Source: JAFGRR01 sp964563855 (GTDB lineage: Bacteria > Planctomycetota > Phycisphaerae > UBA1845 > Fen-1342). From it: 64,000 bases of DNA. The notes below the pieces were generated by a model. It was not told where the DNA came from, did no database searches, and saw only the letters and a program-made list of their open reading frames with translations. The stretch spans positions 124,001 to 188,000 of the forward strand of contig CAZLYU010000001.1 of NCBI GenBank assembly GCA_964563855.1. The letters run 5' to 3'. A program made the translations under genes and the position numbers. This document shows, piece after piece, positions 28,383 to 36,304 of the stretch (positions within the stretch are counted from its first letter, which is position 1; each line of letters opens with the position of its first letter).

Positions 28383-28694
28383 CGGTTTGACCGACCCGGT
28401 CGCCGCGGCCCGCGAGGCCGGCTCCGACGACAACGAAACCCGCATGATCGAACTCGCCGGCAAGCAAGCGACATCCTCGAGCGCCGCCGGCATGTCCGCC
28501 AAGCCGCCGCCGACACGAAGGTCAAAATTGTCGGTGCGATTTATGACATCGAGTCGGGTAAGGTGGACTGGCTTGGCGGGCATCCGGATCAGGCGAAACG
28601 GATCGGGCGTCTCGCCAGAAGCAAAGACGGGTCCAATGCGATGAAACCCGTCGCAGAGCAGGCCGCGCACCGGGAGCTGCCCGGAGAGCGCTAA
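28383..28694 (+). pseudogene. Beta-carbonic anhydrase C-terminal remnant, frameshifted
   Basis: No intact gene fills 28334-28705. From ~28520, frame +3 reads ILERRRHVRQ then KVKIVGAIYDIESGKVDWLG and GHPDQAK, the characteristic C-terminal strand-helix of beta-carbonic anhydrases, ending at TAA 28692-28694. The preceding helix (AREAGSDDNETRMIELAGKQ) is in frame +1 and joins the other piece if one base is added or lost near 28470. The N-terminal two thirds, with the zinc ligands Cys, His and Cys, is absent. I read this as a decayed, truncated gene between mcsB and argG. A spurious resemblance is possible but unlikely given the motif length. Confidence 0.6.
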
Positions 28695-28711
28695 ACGATC
28701 GAGAGGTGGCT

Positions 28712-29905
28712 GTGTCGCAGAAGACCGTGGTGCTGGCGTATTCCGGCGGACTCGATACCTGCTACTGTCTCTGGCTCCTTCGCGAGCAAGGCTGGCGCGT
28801 CATCGCCGCCACCGTCGACACCGGCGGGTTCTCCGCCGACGACCAGGCCCTCATCCGATCACGCGCCGAGCGGCTCGGCGGCGAACACGTCGTCATCGAC
28901 GCACGCCAAGCCGTCTACAACGACTTCGTCAGCTACATCATCAAAGGCAATATTCTGCGCGGCGGCGTCTATCCACTCTGCGTCGGCGCCGAACGCGTGC
29001 AGCAGGCGATCGAAATCGCGCGGCTCGCCGAACAGCACAACGCGGTCGCCGTGGCGCACGGCTCAACCGGCGCCGGAAACGACCAGATTCGCTTCGACGT
29101 CGTCCTGCGCACGATGCTGCCCAACATCGAGATCATCGCCCCCATCCGCAGCGAAAACGTCTCACGCCAAACCTCGACCGAGAAGCTCCGCGCCGCCGGC
29201 GTCGAAATCCCGGCCAAAACCACCGATCTCTCGATCAACCAGTCGCTCTGGGGCACAACCATCGGCGGCCGTGAAATCCACGAGCCATGGAACGCCCCGC
29301 AAGACGACGCCTGGACAATCACGCGCCACAGCGCCGACGCCGCCGAACCCATCGAACTCACCCTGCACTTCGAACGCGGCCTGCCAATCGCCCTGAACGA
29401 CGACACCCTCGACGGCGTGACCCTCATCCAACGCCTCAACACGCTCGCCGCCGAACGCGGCGTGGGCCGCGGCGTGCATCTCGGCGACACCATCCTCGGC
29501 ATCAAGGGACGCATCGCCTTCGAAGCGCCGGCCCCGCTTGTCCTCATCGACGCCCACCGCGAACTCGAGAAGCTCGTGCTCACCAAGTGGCAGCAGTATT
29601 GGAAGGAAACCCTGTCCAGCTTCTACGGCAATCTCCTGCACGAGGCGCTCTACTTCGAACCGGTCATGCGCGATATCGAAGCCATGCTCGATAGCTCGCA
29701 ACAGCGCGTCAGCGGATCCGCGCGCGTGCGCCTGAGCAACGGCCGCTGCGCTGTACAGGGCGTACAGTCGCCGTACAGCCTGGTTGCCTCCGATGTGGCG
29801 CGGTACGGTGAAGAACAGGGTTACTGGAACGGAGCGGATGCCGCCGGCTTCGCGAAGCTGCACGGATTGCAGGCGGCGATGGCGCATTGGGTGTCAAAAC
29901 GATAG
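28712..29905 (+). CDS. argG: Argininosuccinate synthase
   Basis: 397 residues. GTG 28712 is preferred over GTG 28706 because GAGAGG at 28701-28706 gives a five-base spacer. It joins citrulline and aspartate with ATP in arginine synthesis. Motifs: the ATP pyrophosphatase loop LAYSGGLDTCYC, AHGSTGAGNDQIRFD, the substrate region KTTDLSINQSLWG with GREI, and LGIKGRIAFEAPA. The GSTGAGNDQ and NQSLWG variants place it in the Bacteroidetes-like ArgG branch rather than the E. coli one. It follows the carbonic anhydrase remnant; no other arg gene is visible. Confidence 0.95.
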   Translation: MSQKTVVLAYSGGLDTCYCLWLLREQGWRVIAATVDTGGFSADDQALIRSRAERLGGEHVVIDARQAVYNDFVSYIIKGNILRGGVYPLCVGAERVQQAIEIARLAEQHNAVAVAHGSTGAGNDQIRFDVVLRTMLPNIEIIAPIRSENVSRQTSTEKLRAAGVEIPAKTTDLSINQSLWGTTIGGREIHEPWNAPQDDAWTITRHSADAAEPIELTLHFERGLPIALNDDTLDGVTLIQRLNTLAAERGVGRGVHLGDTILGIKGRIAFEAPAPLVLIDAHRELEKLVLTKWQQYWKETLSSFYGNLLHEALYFEPVMRDIEAMLDSSQQRVSGSARVRLSNGRCAVQGVQSPYSLVASDVARYGEEQGYWNGADAAGFAKLHGLQAAMAHWVSKR

Positions 29906-29963
29906 ACGGGTTCGAGGCCGGAAAGGACTGACGCCTCGCCCCGCGGATTGGATTCATGCCGCC

Positions 29964-30791
29964 ATGGGGGCCCACACCACGATTCCGCTTCACCGCCTGC
30001 TCGACCCGCGGTCCACGCCTGCCGCCGCCGCCGCGGAACCCTTCGCTGAAGCGGTGAACATTCCACTGGACCAGATCGCCGCCAGAATCTACGAGCTGCC
30101 GCCACCATCCGACACCGTCTGGATCGCCGCCTGCGACCCGGCCCGCGACGCGGCGGCGCTGCTCGAGCGCCTCGGCCGGCGCACCTGCATCATTCCCGCC
30201 GAGCCGTGCGACGCCGACGATCGCGTCCGTCCGCGCGGACGGCTTTGGCGGCCGTCCAACGTCGTCACGCACTTCCTGCGCGACTCGGCCCGCACCGTGT
30301 TTCGTCAGTCGACCGCCGTCAAACATTCAATCTCCGCCCTCGACCTGGGTTGCGGCGTGGGTCGCGACGCGGTCTATCTCGCGGCGCTTGGCTGGCGTGT
30401 CAGCGCGATCGACCACCTGCCCGACGCGCTCACCCGCGCCACCAATCTGGCACGCGTGCACGCGGTGGATCCGCGCAACATCACGTGGATCCAGGCCGAC
30501 GTTGCCGCACCGCTCACACCGCTGAAGGGAGAGCGATTCGACGTGGTGTTGGCGTCGCGCCTGCACCTGCCCAACGTCATCGAGTTGTCGTCCAACTGGG
30601 TGGCGCCCAACGGCGTGCTGCTGCTCGAACTGCTCACGCGCGATCACGCCCAGCGCTGCGGTAAGCCTGTGCATCCCGTGGATCCCGCCGCCGCACGCGC
30701 AGCACTCGACGGATGGCGCCTGCTCGCGTTCGAAGTCGCTCAGGTGGCCGACGCCGAAGTTTTGTCCGTTGTCGCGGTTCGTCCCGGTTGA
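29964..30791 (+). CDS. Rhodanese-like / SAM-dependent methyltransferase fusion
   Basis: 275 residues from ATG 29964. Residues ~10-75 follow the rhodanese pattern (RLLDPRSTP, then AVNIPLDQIAARIYELPP and IAACDPARDAAALLERLG) with a Cys at the usual catalytic position. Residues ~110-265 are a class I methyltransferase: motif I ALDLGCGVGRDAVYLAALG, the acidic end of strand 2 (AID), motif II ADVAAPLTPLKGERFDVVLASR and a terminal beta hairpin. It resembles TehB-like or thiopurine-type enzymes that detoxify sulfur or metalloid species, consistent with the rhodanese half. The substrate is inferred only. Confidence 0.78.
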   Translation: MGAHTTIPLHRLLDPRSTPAAAAAEPFAEAVNIPLDQIAARIYELPPPSDTVWIAACDPARDAAALLERLGRRTCIIPAEPCDADDRVRPRGRLWRPSNVVTHFLRDSARTVFRQSTAVKHSISALDLGCGVGRDAVYLAALGWRVSAIDHLPDALTRATNLARVHAVDPRNITWIQADVAAPLTPLKGERFDVVLASRLHLPNVIELSSNWVAPNGVLLLELLTRDHAQRCGKPVHPVDPAAARAALDGWRLLAFEVAQVADAEVLSVVAVRPG

Positions 30792-30832
30792 TCAGTAAGG
30801 TTGCAACCCGCGCGAGTCACCGCCGTAGCGGG

Positions 30833-31486
30833 TCAGCCGTCGTTGGCTGCCGACGGCTGCTGCGCCGGCTCTTCACCGCGCAGCAAGCGGCGAATGTTGT
30901 CGCGATGGCGCACAATGATCAGCACGCTGAGCAGGACCGCGATAGTCAGCAACGGCCAGCCGTTCACCAGCGTCAGCCCGCGCTGCGCCATCACCACCCA
31001 CACCGCAATCGGAAAGACACCCGCGAGCGCCAGCGAACCCACCGAGACCCGACCCGAGCCATACCGGCCCGCGGCGTACCCCAGCAATGCGACGATCATC
31101 GCGACCGTGTAATACGGAAACACGCCCAGCCCCATGCCGATCGTCGTCGCTACACCCTTCCCGCCGCGAAAGCCGAGATAAACCGGGAAAAGGTGCCCAA
31201 GCACCGCAGCGAGACCAACCGCGACCCACAGCAGCAAGTCGATCGCGCTCGGCAGCGCCGGCGTCACGAGCCAGCCGTAAGCCAGCGTGGGCGCCAAACC
31301 CTTGGCGATGTCGAGCGCAAGCGTCAGCTTGCCCCACTTCGATCCAACCACCCGACCGACATTCGTCGCCCCGATGTTCTTGCTGCCCTGCGTCCGCACG
31401 TCGACGCCCCGACTTAGGCCGATGATCAGCCCGAACGGAATCGCGCCGAGCAGGTACGCGGCAAGAATCGACAGCAGCGGGATCAT
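30833..31486 (-). CDS. plsY: Glycerol-3-phosphate acyltransferase PlsY
   Basis: 217 residues with about five transmembrane helices. The three PlsY motifs are present: QGSKNIGATNVGR in the first loop, FRGGKGVATTIGMGLG in the second, and the third-loop region near RHRDNIRRLLRGEEP. It transfers acyl from acyl-phosphate to glycerol-3-phosphate in phospholipid synthesis at the inner membrane. It is divergent from dnaE2, with about 200 bases between the starts. Length fits the family. Confidence 0.95.
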   Translation of the reverse strand: MIPLLSILAAYLLGAIPFGLIIGLSRGVDVRTQGSKNIGATNVGRVVGSKWGKLTLALDIAKGLAPTLAYGWLVTPALPSAIDLLLWVAVGLAAVLGHLFPVYLGFRGGKGVATTIGMGLGVFPYYTVAMIVALLGYAAGRYGSGRVSVGSLALAGVFPIAVWVVMAQRGLTLVNGWPLLTIAVLLSVLIIVRHRDNIRRLLRGEEPAQQPSAANDG

Positions 31487-31634
31487 GAACAGCGAGTTCG
31501 TGGGGGTGCGGGAAACACGCGACGGAGCTTAGTCGCCGTCACCAGCGAACGCCATGCGGGGGGCGGCGTCGGCACCGTTCGACGCCGCGTTTTACGGTTC
31601 GATCAACATGGCGCTAGGTGCGGCATGGCGTTGG

Positions 31635-31660
31635 TGCTATGATATGTTCGGTATTTGTTT
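31635..31660 (+). promoter_or_regulatory. Possible dnaE2 promoter with LexA-like box
   Basis: TGCTATGAT (31635-31643) is an extended -10 with the TGn dinucleotide, but no good -35 is seen. Immediately downstream is GTTC, seven bases, GTTT (31646-31660), one base off the GTTC-N7-GTTC LexA site described in alphaproteobacteria. It would overlap the transcription start. LexA sites of planctomycetes are not known to me, so the operator reading is speculative. Confidence 0.3.
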
Positions 31661-31683
31661 GCGTTCCCGCTCGAGCACCCAAC

Positions 31684-34600
31684 ATGCCCGACCCGCCGCA
31701 CGCCAAGCTCAACCAACCCTCACGCCGCATGCCCCAAACGCCGCGCCCGCCGCTCGATTTCAACGGCCCGGCGTACGCGGAACTGCATTGTCTCAGCAAT
31801 TTCTCGTTCCTGCGCGGTGCTTCGCACCCCGAAGAACTCGTGATTCGCGCCGCGGATCTCGGCTACGCCGCCATCGCGATGACCGACCGCAACTCGCTGG
31901 CCGGCGTCGTGCGTGCGCACGTCGCCGCTCGCGACCACGACATTCATCTGATCATCGGCGCCGAGATCACGCCGCGCGATGCACCCCCGATCGTGCTGCT
32001 CGCGCCGCATCGCAACGCGTATGCCCGCCTCGCGCGGCTCATCACGCTGGGTCGACGTCGGGCGCCCAAGGGCCAGTGTTTTCTCGATCTCGACGATGTC
32101 CTGACGCTGCATGACAGCGGCCTGATCGCCATCGCCCGCTCACCAAACCCCTATGACGATCCGACCGCAACGCGGCGTTCATGGACGGGACCGTGGACCC
32201 TGCTCGACTACCTCGGCGCCTATCGCGACGCGTTTGGCGACGATTGCTATCTCGCGGCCGATCTGGGCTACGTGCAGCCCGACGCAGTGCGCCTCGCCGA
32301 ACTCGCCGCGCTGAGCGACGCCAGCCGGACGCCGCTCGTCGCGACCAACAACGTGCACTATCACGATGCAGCCGGGCGCTTTCTGCAGGATGTGTTGGTC
32401 TGTGTCCGCGAGAAGTGCACCGTGCACGAAGCCGGCACACGACTCTTCCCCAACGCCGAGCGGCATTTGCGAACCCGTGACGAGATCGCGCGACGTTACG
32501 CGGCGTATCCCGAAGCGCTGGCGCGCACCGCCGAGATCGCAAAGCGCTGCACATTCGAACTGGATGAACTCAAGTATGAGTATCCGCACGAACTGGTCCC
32601 GCAGGGCCGTCAGCCGCGCGAGTATCTCGAGGCGCTGGTCTGGCGAGGCGCAGCAGCGCGGATCGGTCCCAACCCGCTGCAGACACAAACCGACGATGAT
32701 GGCGCCCGCGAAACGGATATCGAGGCGAACAACCGCGCCATCGCCGCCGCTTTGCCGACCGCCATTCGCGAGCGAATCGAAGCAGAGCTCGCGCTGATTC
32801 GTGAGCTCAGCTATGAGTATTACTTTCTCACGGTGTGGGACTTGGTGCGCTTTGCGCGCCGTCGCAACATTCTGTGTCAGGGGCGCGGCTCGGCGGCGAA
32901 CTCCGTGGTCTGCTATTGCCTGGGGGTGACCGCGGTCGATCCGTTGAAAGTGGATCTGCTGTTCGAGCGATTTATCAGCAAGCAGCGCAACGAGCCGCCG
33001 GATATCGACATCGACTTCGAACACAACCGCCGCGAGGAAGTCTTTCAATACATCTACCAGAAGTATGGTCGCGAACGGGCGGCGATTACCGCGGAAGTGG
33101 TCACCTACCGACCGCGATCAGCCGTGCGCGATGTCGGCAAGGCGCTCGGATTGTCGCTCGATCGCGTCGACCGCATGGCGAAAGTGATGGATTACTGGCA
33201 GCGCGACATCACCGACGATGTCGTCCGGCACGCCGGGCTCGACCCCCAAGACCGCACCGTGCAATGTGTGCTGCGTCTAGTGCGCCAGATTCTCGGTTTT
33301 CCGCGGCATTTGTCGCAGCATGTGGGCGGGTTCGTGATCACCGAGACGCCGCTGTGCGAGATCGTGCCGCTGCAAAACGGCGCGATGCCGGACCGCGTGT
33401 TCATCGAGTGGGACAAAGATGACATCGAAGTGCTGGGAATGCTCAAGGTGGATTGTCTCGCATTGGGAATGCTCTCGGCGTTGCAGGAAGCCCTTTGCTT
33501 GCTGCAACGTGGGACTGAGGGAGGCAGGGACACAGGGACGAAGCCGCCCGGGCGGGCTGTGGCGCTAGTGGAACACGTGAAGTGTAAGGGAACAGCGCAT
33601 GTCGAGTGTGAGGACGTTTCGAGATCTCATCGTCTGGCGGGAAGCGATCGAGCTTGCGAAGAAGATTTATATCGTGACGGAGGCGCTTCCGACGAGAGAA
33701 GCATACGGGTTAAGCGCGCAAATGCGTCGAGCAGCAGTATCGATCCCGTCGAACATTGCCGAGGGAAATGCGCGCAACAGCCGAGAGGAGTCCTTGCAGT
33801 TCCTGTACGTCGCACGAGGGTCGCTTGCAGAGCTCGAAACCCAATGCATCTTGAGCGAGACGTTGCAGATGGTGACTGCAACTCCTGCAAAGCTAACGAA
33901 CCTGCTCACGGAAACAGACAGACTGCTACAAGGCCTGATTCGCAGCTTGAAACATCCACAGATCAGTTAGAGAAGCATGCAGTCAGCGTCACCGCCGCTA
34001 CGTCCCCCCGTCCCTCCGTCCCTATGTCCCTCCTCGACATCCCCGCTGAAGATCCAGCCGTCTACGACATGATCTGCGAAGCCGACACGGTCGGGGTGTT
34101 TCAGATTGAGAGTCGGGCGCAGATGTCGATGTTGCCGCGCCTCAGGCCGCGATGTTTCTATGACCTGGTGATCGAGGTCGCGATCGTGCGACCCGGTCCA
34201 ATCCAAGGCGGCATGGTGCACCCCTACTTGCGACGACGCAACGGCGAGGAGCCGGTGTGGTATCCCGATGACAACGTCAAAGCCGTACTGCACAAGACGC
34301 TCGGCGTGCCCCTGTTCCAAGAGCAGGTGATGCGCCTCGCGATGGTGGCGGGCGGCTTTTCCGCCGGCGAAGCGGATCAACTGCGGCGCGCGATGGCGGC
34401 CTGGCGGCGGAGCGGAAACCTCGAGCAGTTCCACTTCAAGCTCGTCCGCGGCATGCAGGCCAACGGTTACAGCCAGGCCTTCGCCGAGCAGGTGTTCAAA
34501 CAGATCAGCGGATTCGCCGAGTACGGGTTCCCTGAAAGCCACTCGGCATCGTTCGCACTATTGGTCTATGCGTCGGCATGGATCAAAAACTACTACCCCA

Positions 34601-35529
34601 ACGTGTTTCTCGCGGCGCTGCTCAACAGTCAACCCCTCGGGTTTTACACCCCAGCGCAACTGATCGCCGACGCCCGACGGCACAACGTCGTAGTGCGCGG
34701 CGTCGATGTGAACATGAGTGCGTGGGATTGTCGGCTGGAAACGCGCGATGTTGCCGAAGATCCACTCGGGGCCGACGCGCATGGCGCGAACCGCAAGACC
34801 GATGCACATCCCGCGACCCACGCCGTGCGCCTCGGCATGCGCGTCGTGCGGGGGCTGAGCGCCACGCGCGTCAGCGGCATCGTCGCCGAGCAACAGACCC
34901 GACGCATCACCAGCATCGAACAACTCGCTCGCCGGGCGGATGTCTCGCGCGACACGTTGCTGCGCCTCGCGGCCGCGGATGCGTTCCGTTCGCTGGGCTT
35001 GTCGCGCCGCGCGGCGTTCTGGCGGATTCTGTCGCTCGAACCAGTGCGACAGCAGAGCCTATTCGCCGAGCTGCCCCTCGATGAACCGCAAGCGGACCTG
35101 CCCGACATGACGCTCGATGAAGTGGTGATCAGCGACTACGACGCAACCGGCTTCTCGCTGAACGCACACCCGATCGAACTGATCCGCAACGAATTGAACG
35201 CAATGGGGGTGACCCGCAACGAAAGCTTGCTGACGGCGCGGCCGGGGCGTCGCGTGCAGGTGGCGGGGCTGGTGACGGTGCGCCAGCGCCCGAGCACCGC
35301 CAAGGGCATCGTCTTCATGACGCTCGAGGACGAAGCCGGGCACGCCAACCTCATCGTGCGACCCCGCGTGTGGGAGCGCGAGGGGCGCAAGACGCGCGAC
35401 AAAATCGCGGTCTTGGCGACCGGCGTGATCGAGCGGCAGGGGCGGGTGGTGCACGTCCAAGTATCACGGCTCGACGACCTGACCACCGTGCTAGGCGATG
35501 TGCGTCACCGGTCGCGCGACTTCCACTGA
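31684..35529 (+). CDS. dnaE2: Error-prone DNA polymerase III alpha subunit carrying a nested 174-codon insertion
   Basis: 1281 residues from ATG 31684; an ATG at 31618 precedes the likely promoter. The N-terminal PHP domain YAELHCLSNFSFLRGASHPEE is characteristic of the DnaE2 branch. The palm has PPDIDIDFEHNRRE (catalytic D442 and D444) and LKVDCLALGM (D590). Then TVGVFQIESRAQMSMLPRL and RPGPIQGGM mark the fingers. After a helix-hairpin-helix region, an OB fold ends the protein. DnaE2 does translesion and mutagenic synthesis. Residues 610-783 are foreign: they are the out-of-frame reading of a nested four-helix-bundle gene and its inverted repeats, with no stop codon. Without the insert the protein is about 1107 residues, close to family length. 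No imuA or imuB gene is adjacent. Confidence 0.93.
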   Translation: MPDPPHAKLNQPSRRMPQTPRPPLDFNGPAYAELHCLSNFSFLRGASHPEELVIRAADLGYAAIAMTDRNSLAGVVRAHVAARDHDIHLIIGAEITPRDAPPIVLLAPHRNAYARLARLITLGRRRAPKGQCFLDLDDVLTLHDSGLIAIARSPNPYDDPTATRRSWTGPWTLLDYLGAYRDAFGDDCYLAADLGYVQPDAVRLAELAALSDASRTPLVATNNVHYHDAAGRFLQDVLVCVREKCTVHEAGTRLFPNAERHLRTRDEIARRYAAYPEALARTAEIAKRCTFELDELKYEYPHELVPQGRQPREYLEALVWRGAAARIGPNPLQTQTDDDGARETDIEANNRAIAAALPTAIRERIEAELALIRELSYEYYFLTVWDLVRFARRRNILCQGRGSAANSVVCYCLGVTAVDPLKVDLLFERFISKQRNEPPDIDIDFEHNRREEVFQYIYQKYGRERAAITAEVVTYRPRSAVRDVGKALGLSLDRVDRMAKVMDYWQRDITDDVVRHAGLDPQDRTVQCVLRLVRQILGFPRHLSQHVGGFVITETPLCEIVPLQNGAMPDRVFIEWDKDDIEVLGMLKVDCLALGMLSALQEALCLLQRGTEGGRDTGTKPPGRAVALVEHVKCKGTAHVECEDVSRSHRLAGSDRACEEDLYRDGGASDERSIRVKRANASSSSIDPVEHCRGKCAQQPRGVLAVPVRRTRVACRARNPMHLERDVADGDCNSCKANEPAHGNRQTATRPDSQLETSTDQLEKHAVSVTAATSPRPSVPMSLLDIPAEDPAVYDMICEADTVGVFQIESRAQMSMLPRLRPRCFYDLVIEVAIVRPGPIQGGMVHPYLRRRNGEEPVWYPDDNVKAVLHKTLGVPLFQEQVMRLAMVAGGFSAGEADQLRRAMAAWRRSGNLEQFHFKLVRGMQANGYSQAFAEQVFKQISGFAEYGFPESHSASFALLVYASAWIKNYYPNVFLAALLNSQPLGFYTPAQLIADARRHNVVVRGVDVNMSAWDCRLETRDVAEDPLGADAHGANRKTDAHPATHAVRLGMRVVRGLSATRVSGIVAEQQTRRITSIEQLARRADVSRDTLLRLAAADAFRSLGLSRRAAFWRILSLEPVRQQSLFAELPLDEPQADLPDMTLDEVVISDYDATGFSLNAHPIELIRNELNAMGVTRNESLLTARPGRRVQVAGLVTVRQRPSTAKGIVFMTLEDEAGHANLIVRPRVWEREGRKTRDKIAVLATGVIERQGRVVHVQVSRLDDLTTVLGDVRHRSRDFH
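33509..33544. repeat. Left inverted repeat of the dnaE2 element
   Basis: G-rich 36-bp arm built of GGGAC / AGGGA blocks (GGGAC at 33511, AGGGAC at 33527 and 33534). It pairs with 33997-34032 at 27 of 36 positions by hand alignment. In RNA the two arms would form a long imperfect stem around the enclosed gene, a potential RNase III substrate. Confidence 0.75.
33599..33970 (+). CDS. Four-helix-bundle protein (23S rRNA intervening-sequence / S23 family)
   Basis: 123 residues, full length for the family, read one base out of phase with dnaE2. TAAGGGA at 33585-33591 is a ribosome-binding site seven bases before the ATG. Hallmarks are intact: FRDLIVWREAIELAKKIY, LPTREAYGLSAQMRRAAVSI, PSNIAEGNARNSREE, then FLYVARGSLAELETQ and a last helix. 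The family forms a small helical bundle and is found free-standing or within 23S rRNA intervening sequences; its molecular role is not settled. Intact motifs in an overlapping frame argue that the gene is recent or maintained. It is nested entirely inside dnaE2. Confidence 0.9.
   Translation: MSSVRTFRDLIVWREAIELAKKIYIVTEALPTREAYGLSAQMRRAAVSIPSNIAEGNARNSREESLQFLYVARGSLAELETQCILSETLQMVTATPAKLTNLLTETDRLLQGLIRSLKHPQIS
33997..34032. repeat. Right inverted repeat of the dnaE2 element
   Basis: C-rich 36-bp arm of GTCCC / TCCCT blocks, complementary to 33509-33544 with nine mismatches. It contains ATG 34024, in frame with the downstream dnaE2 part, so a processed 3' message could in principle initiate there. 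Confidence 0.75.
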
Positions 35530-35600
35530 ACAGCGCCAGGCGCCAGTACGCAGACCAACGGCCGCGCCAGACGCCAGCGGCTCGGGAAAACGTCGCCGAC

Positions 35601-35645
35601 TTGCCTTGTGCGCCAAAGCTTCTATAGTTTCAGAGCCGGCTGAAA
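35601..35645 (+). promoter_or_regulatory. Promoter and candidate operator of the GbsR-type regulator
   Basis: TTGCCT (35601-35606), 16 bases, TATAGT (35623-35628) resembles a sigma-70 promoter. An inverted repeat TTTCAG-AGCCGG-CTGAAA (35628-35645) overlaps the predicted start of transcription, 26 bases before the start codon. An inverted repeat in this place suggests autoregulation by the downstream HTH protein. Confidence 0.42.
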
Positions 35646-35671
35646 TGTTCAGAACGTTTTGGAGGCCATCA

Positions 35672-36304
35672 ATGACCAAGCTTACCGAAGCAAAACAGTT
35701 GCTCGTCCGACGTTGGGGTGAGATGGGCGGCTACTGGGGCATCAATCGCACCATGGCCGAAATCCATGCCCTGCTCTTCGTCACCCGTGAACCACTCTGC
35801 ACCGATGACGTGATGCGCGAACTCCACGTCTCACGCGGCAACGCCAGCATGAATCTCCGGGCCCTCGTCGATTGGGGCCTCATCCAACGCGTGCACAAAT
35901 TCGGCGACCGGAAAGAGTACTTTGTCGCCGACGCCGACGTCTGGCACATGTTCGAGACCATCATGCGCGAACGCCGCCGACGCGAGGTCGAGCCGATCAT
36001 CAACTCGATCGACCGCTGCGTCGAAATGGTCGGCGACACCGCGACGAACGGCGCGGGCGGCGATCCCCCCGAAGACGTCGCGGAGTTCAATCGCCGCATC
36101 AACGACTTGCGTCAGTTTCTGTCGACCATGAGCATGCTCTTCGAACTCGTGCTGCGGTTCGGCAAAGAGAACATCGAAGAATTCGCCGAGCAAATGCTGC
36201 AACTCACGCCCCCCGGCGAAGCCGACGACAGCGCCGCGAGCAAGTCTGATGGTCGACCGACTCCCCCGCGTCCGCATCGCAAAGGTGGGAAAGCGAAGGT
36301 CTGA
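35672..36304 (+). CDS. GbsR/MarR-type winged-helix transcriptional regulator
   Basis: 210 residues from ATG 35672, fixed by GGAGG six bases upstream; the frame is open to 35498 without support. The N-terminal HTH (residues ~20-95) shows RRWGEMGGYWGINRTMAEIHALLF, DDVMRELHVSRGNASMNLRALVDWGLI and the wing HKFGDRKEYFVA, all typical of GbsR-family repressors that sense choline or other osmolytes in Bacillus. The rest is helical with a basic tail. Its stop overlaps the pyrE start (TGATG), coupling the two genes. Confidence 0.86.
   Translation: MTKLTEAKQLLVRRWGEMGGYWGINRTMAEIHALLFVTREPLCTDDVMRELHVSRGNASMNLRALVDWGLIQRVHKFGDRKEYFVADADVWHMFETIMRERRRREVEPIINSIDRCVEMVGDTATNGAGGDPPEDVAEFNRRINDLRQFLSTMSMLFELVLRFGKENIEEFAEQMLQLTPPGEADDSAASKSDGRPTPPRPHRKGGKAKV

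Larger units (their letters stand above)
33509..34032 (+). mobile_element. IVS-like element: four-helix-bundle gene bounded by inverted repeats, inserted in dnaE2
   Basis: The segment interrupts dnaE2 after the SALQEALCLLQR helix and ends before SLLDIPAEDPAVYD, two stretches that are nearly adjacent in ordinary DnaE proteins. It is bounded by ~36-bp imperfect inverted repeats and contains one complete gene with its own ribosome-binding site. Its codons and base composition look AT-richer than the flanks. It adds exactly 174 codons to the host frame. No transposase, obvious target duplication or intein motif is seen. The layout (inverted-repeat stem enclosing an S23/four-helix-bundle ORF) is that of 23S rRNA intervening sequences, but in a protein gene. 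Confidence 0.75.

Noticed and set aside
31618..35529. dnaE2 as a pseudogene disrupted by an insertion
   Set aside because: The frame is maintained across the insert and all polymerase motifs on both sides are intact.
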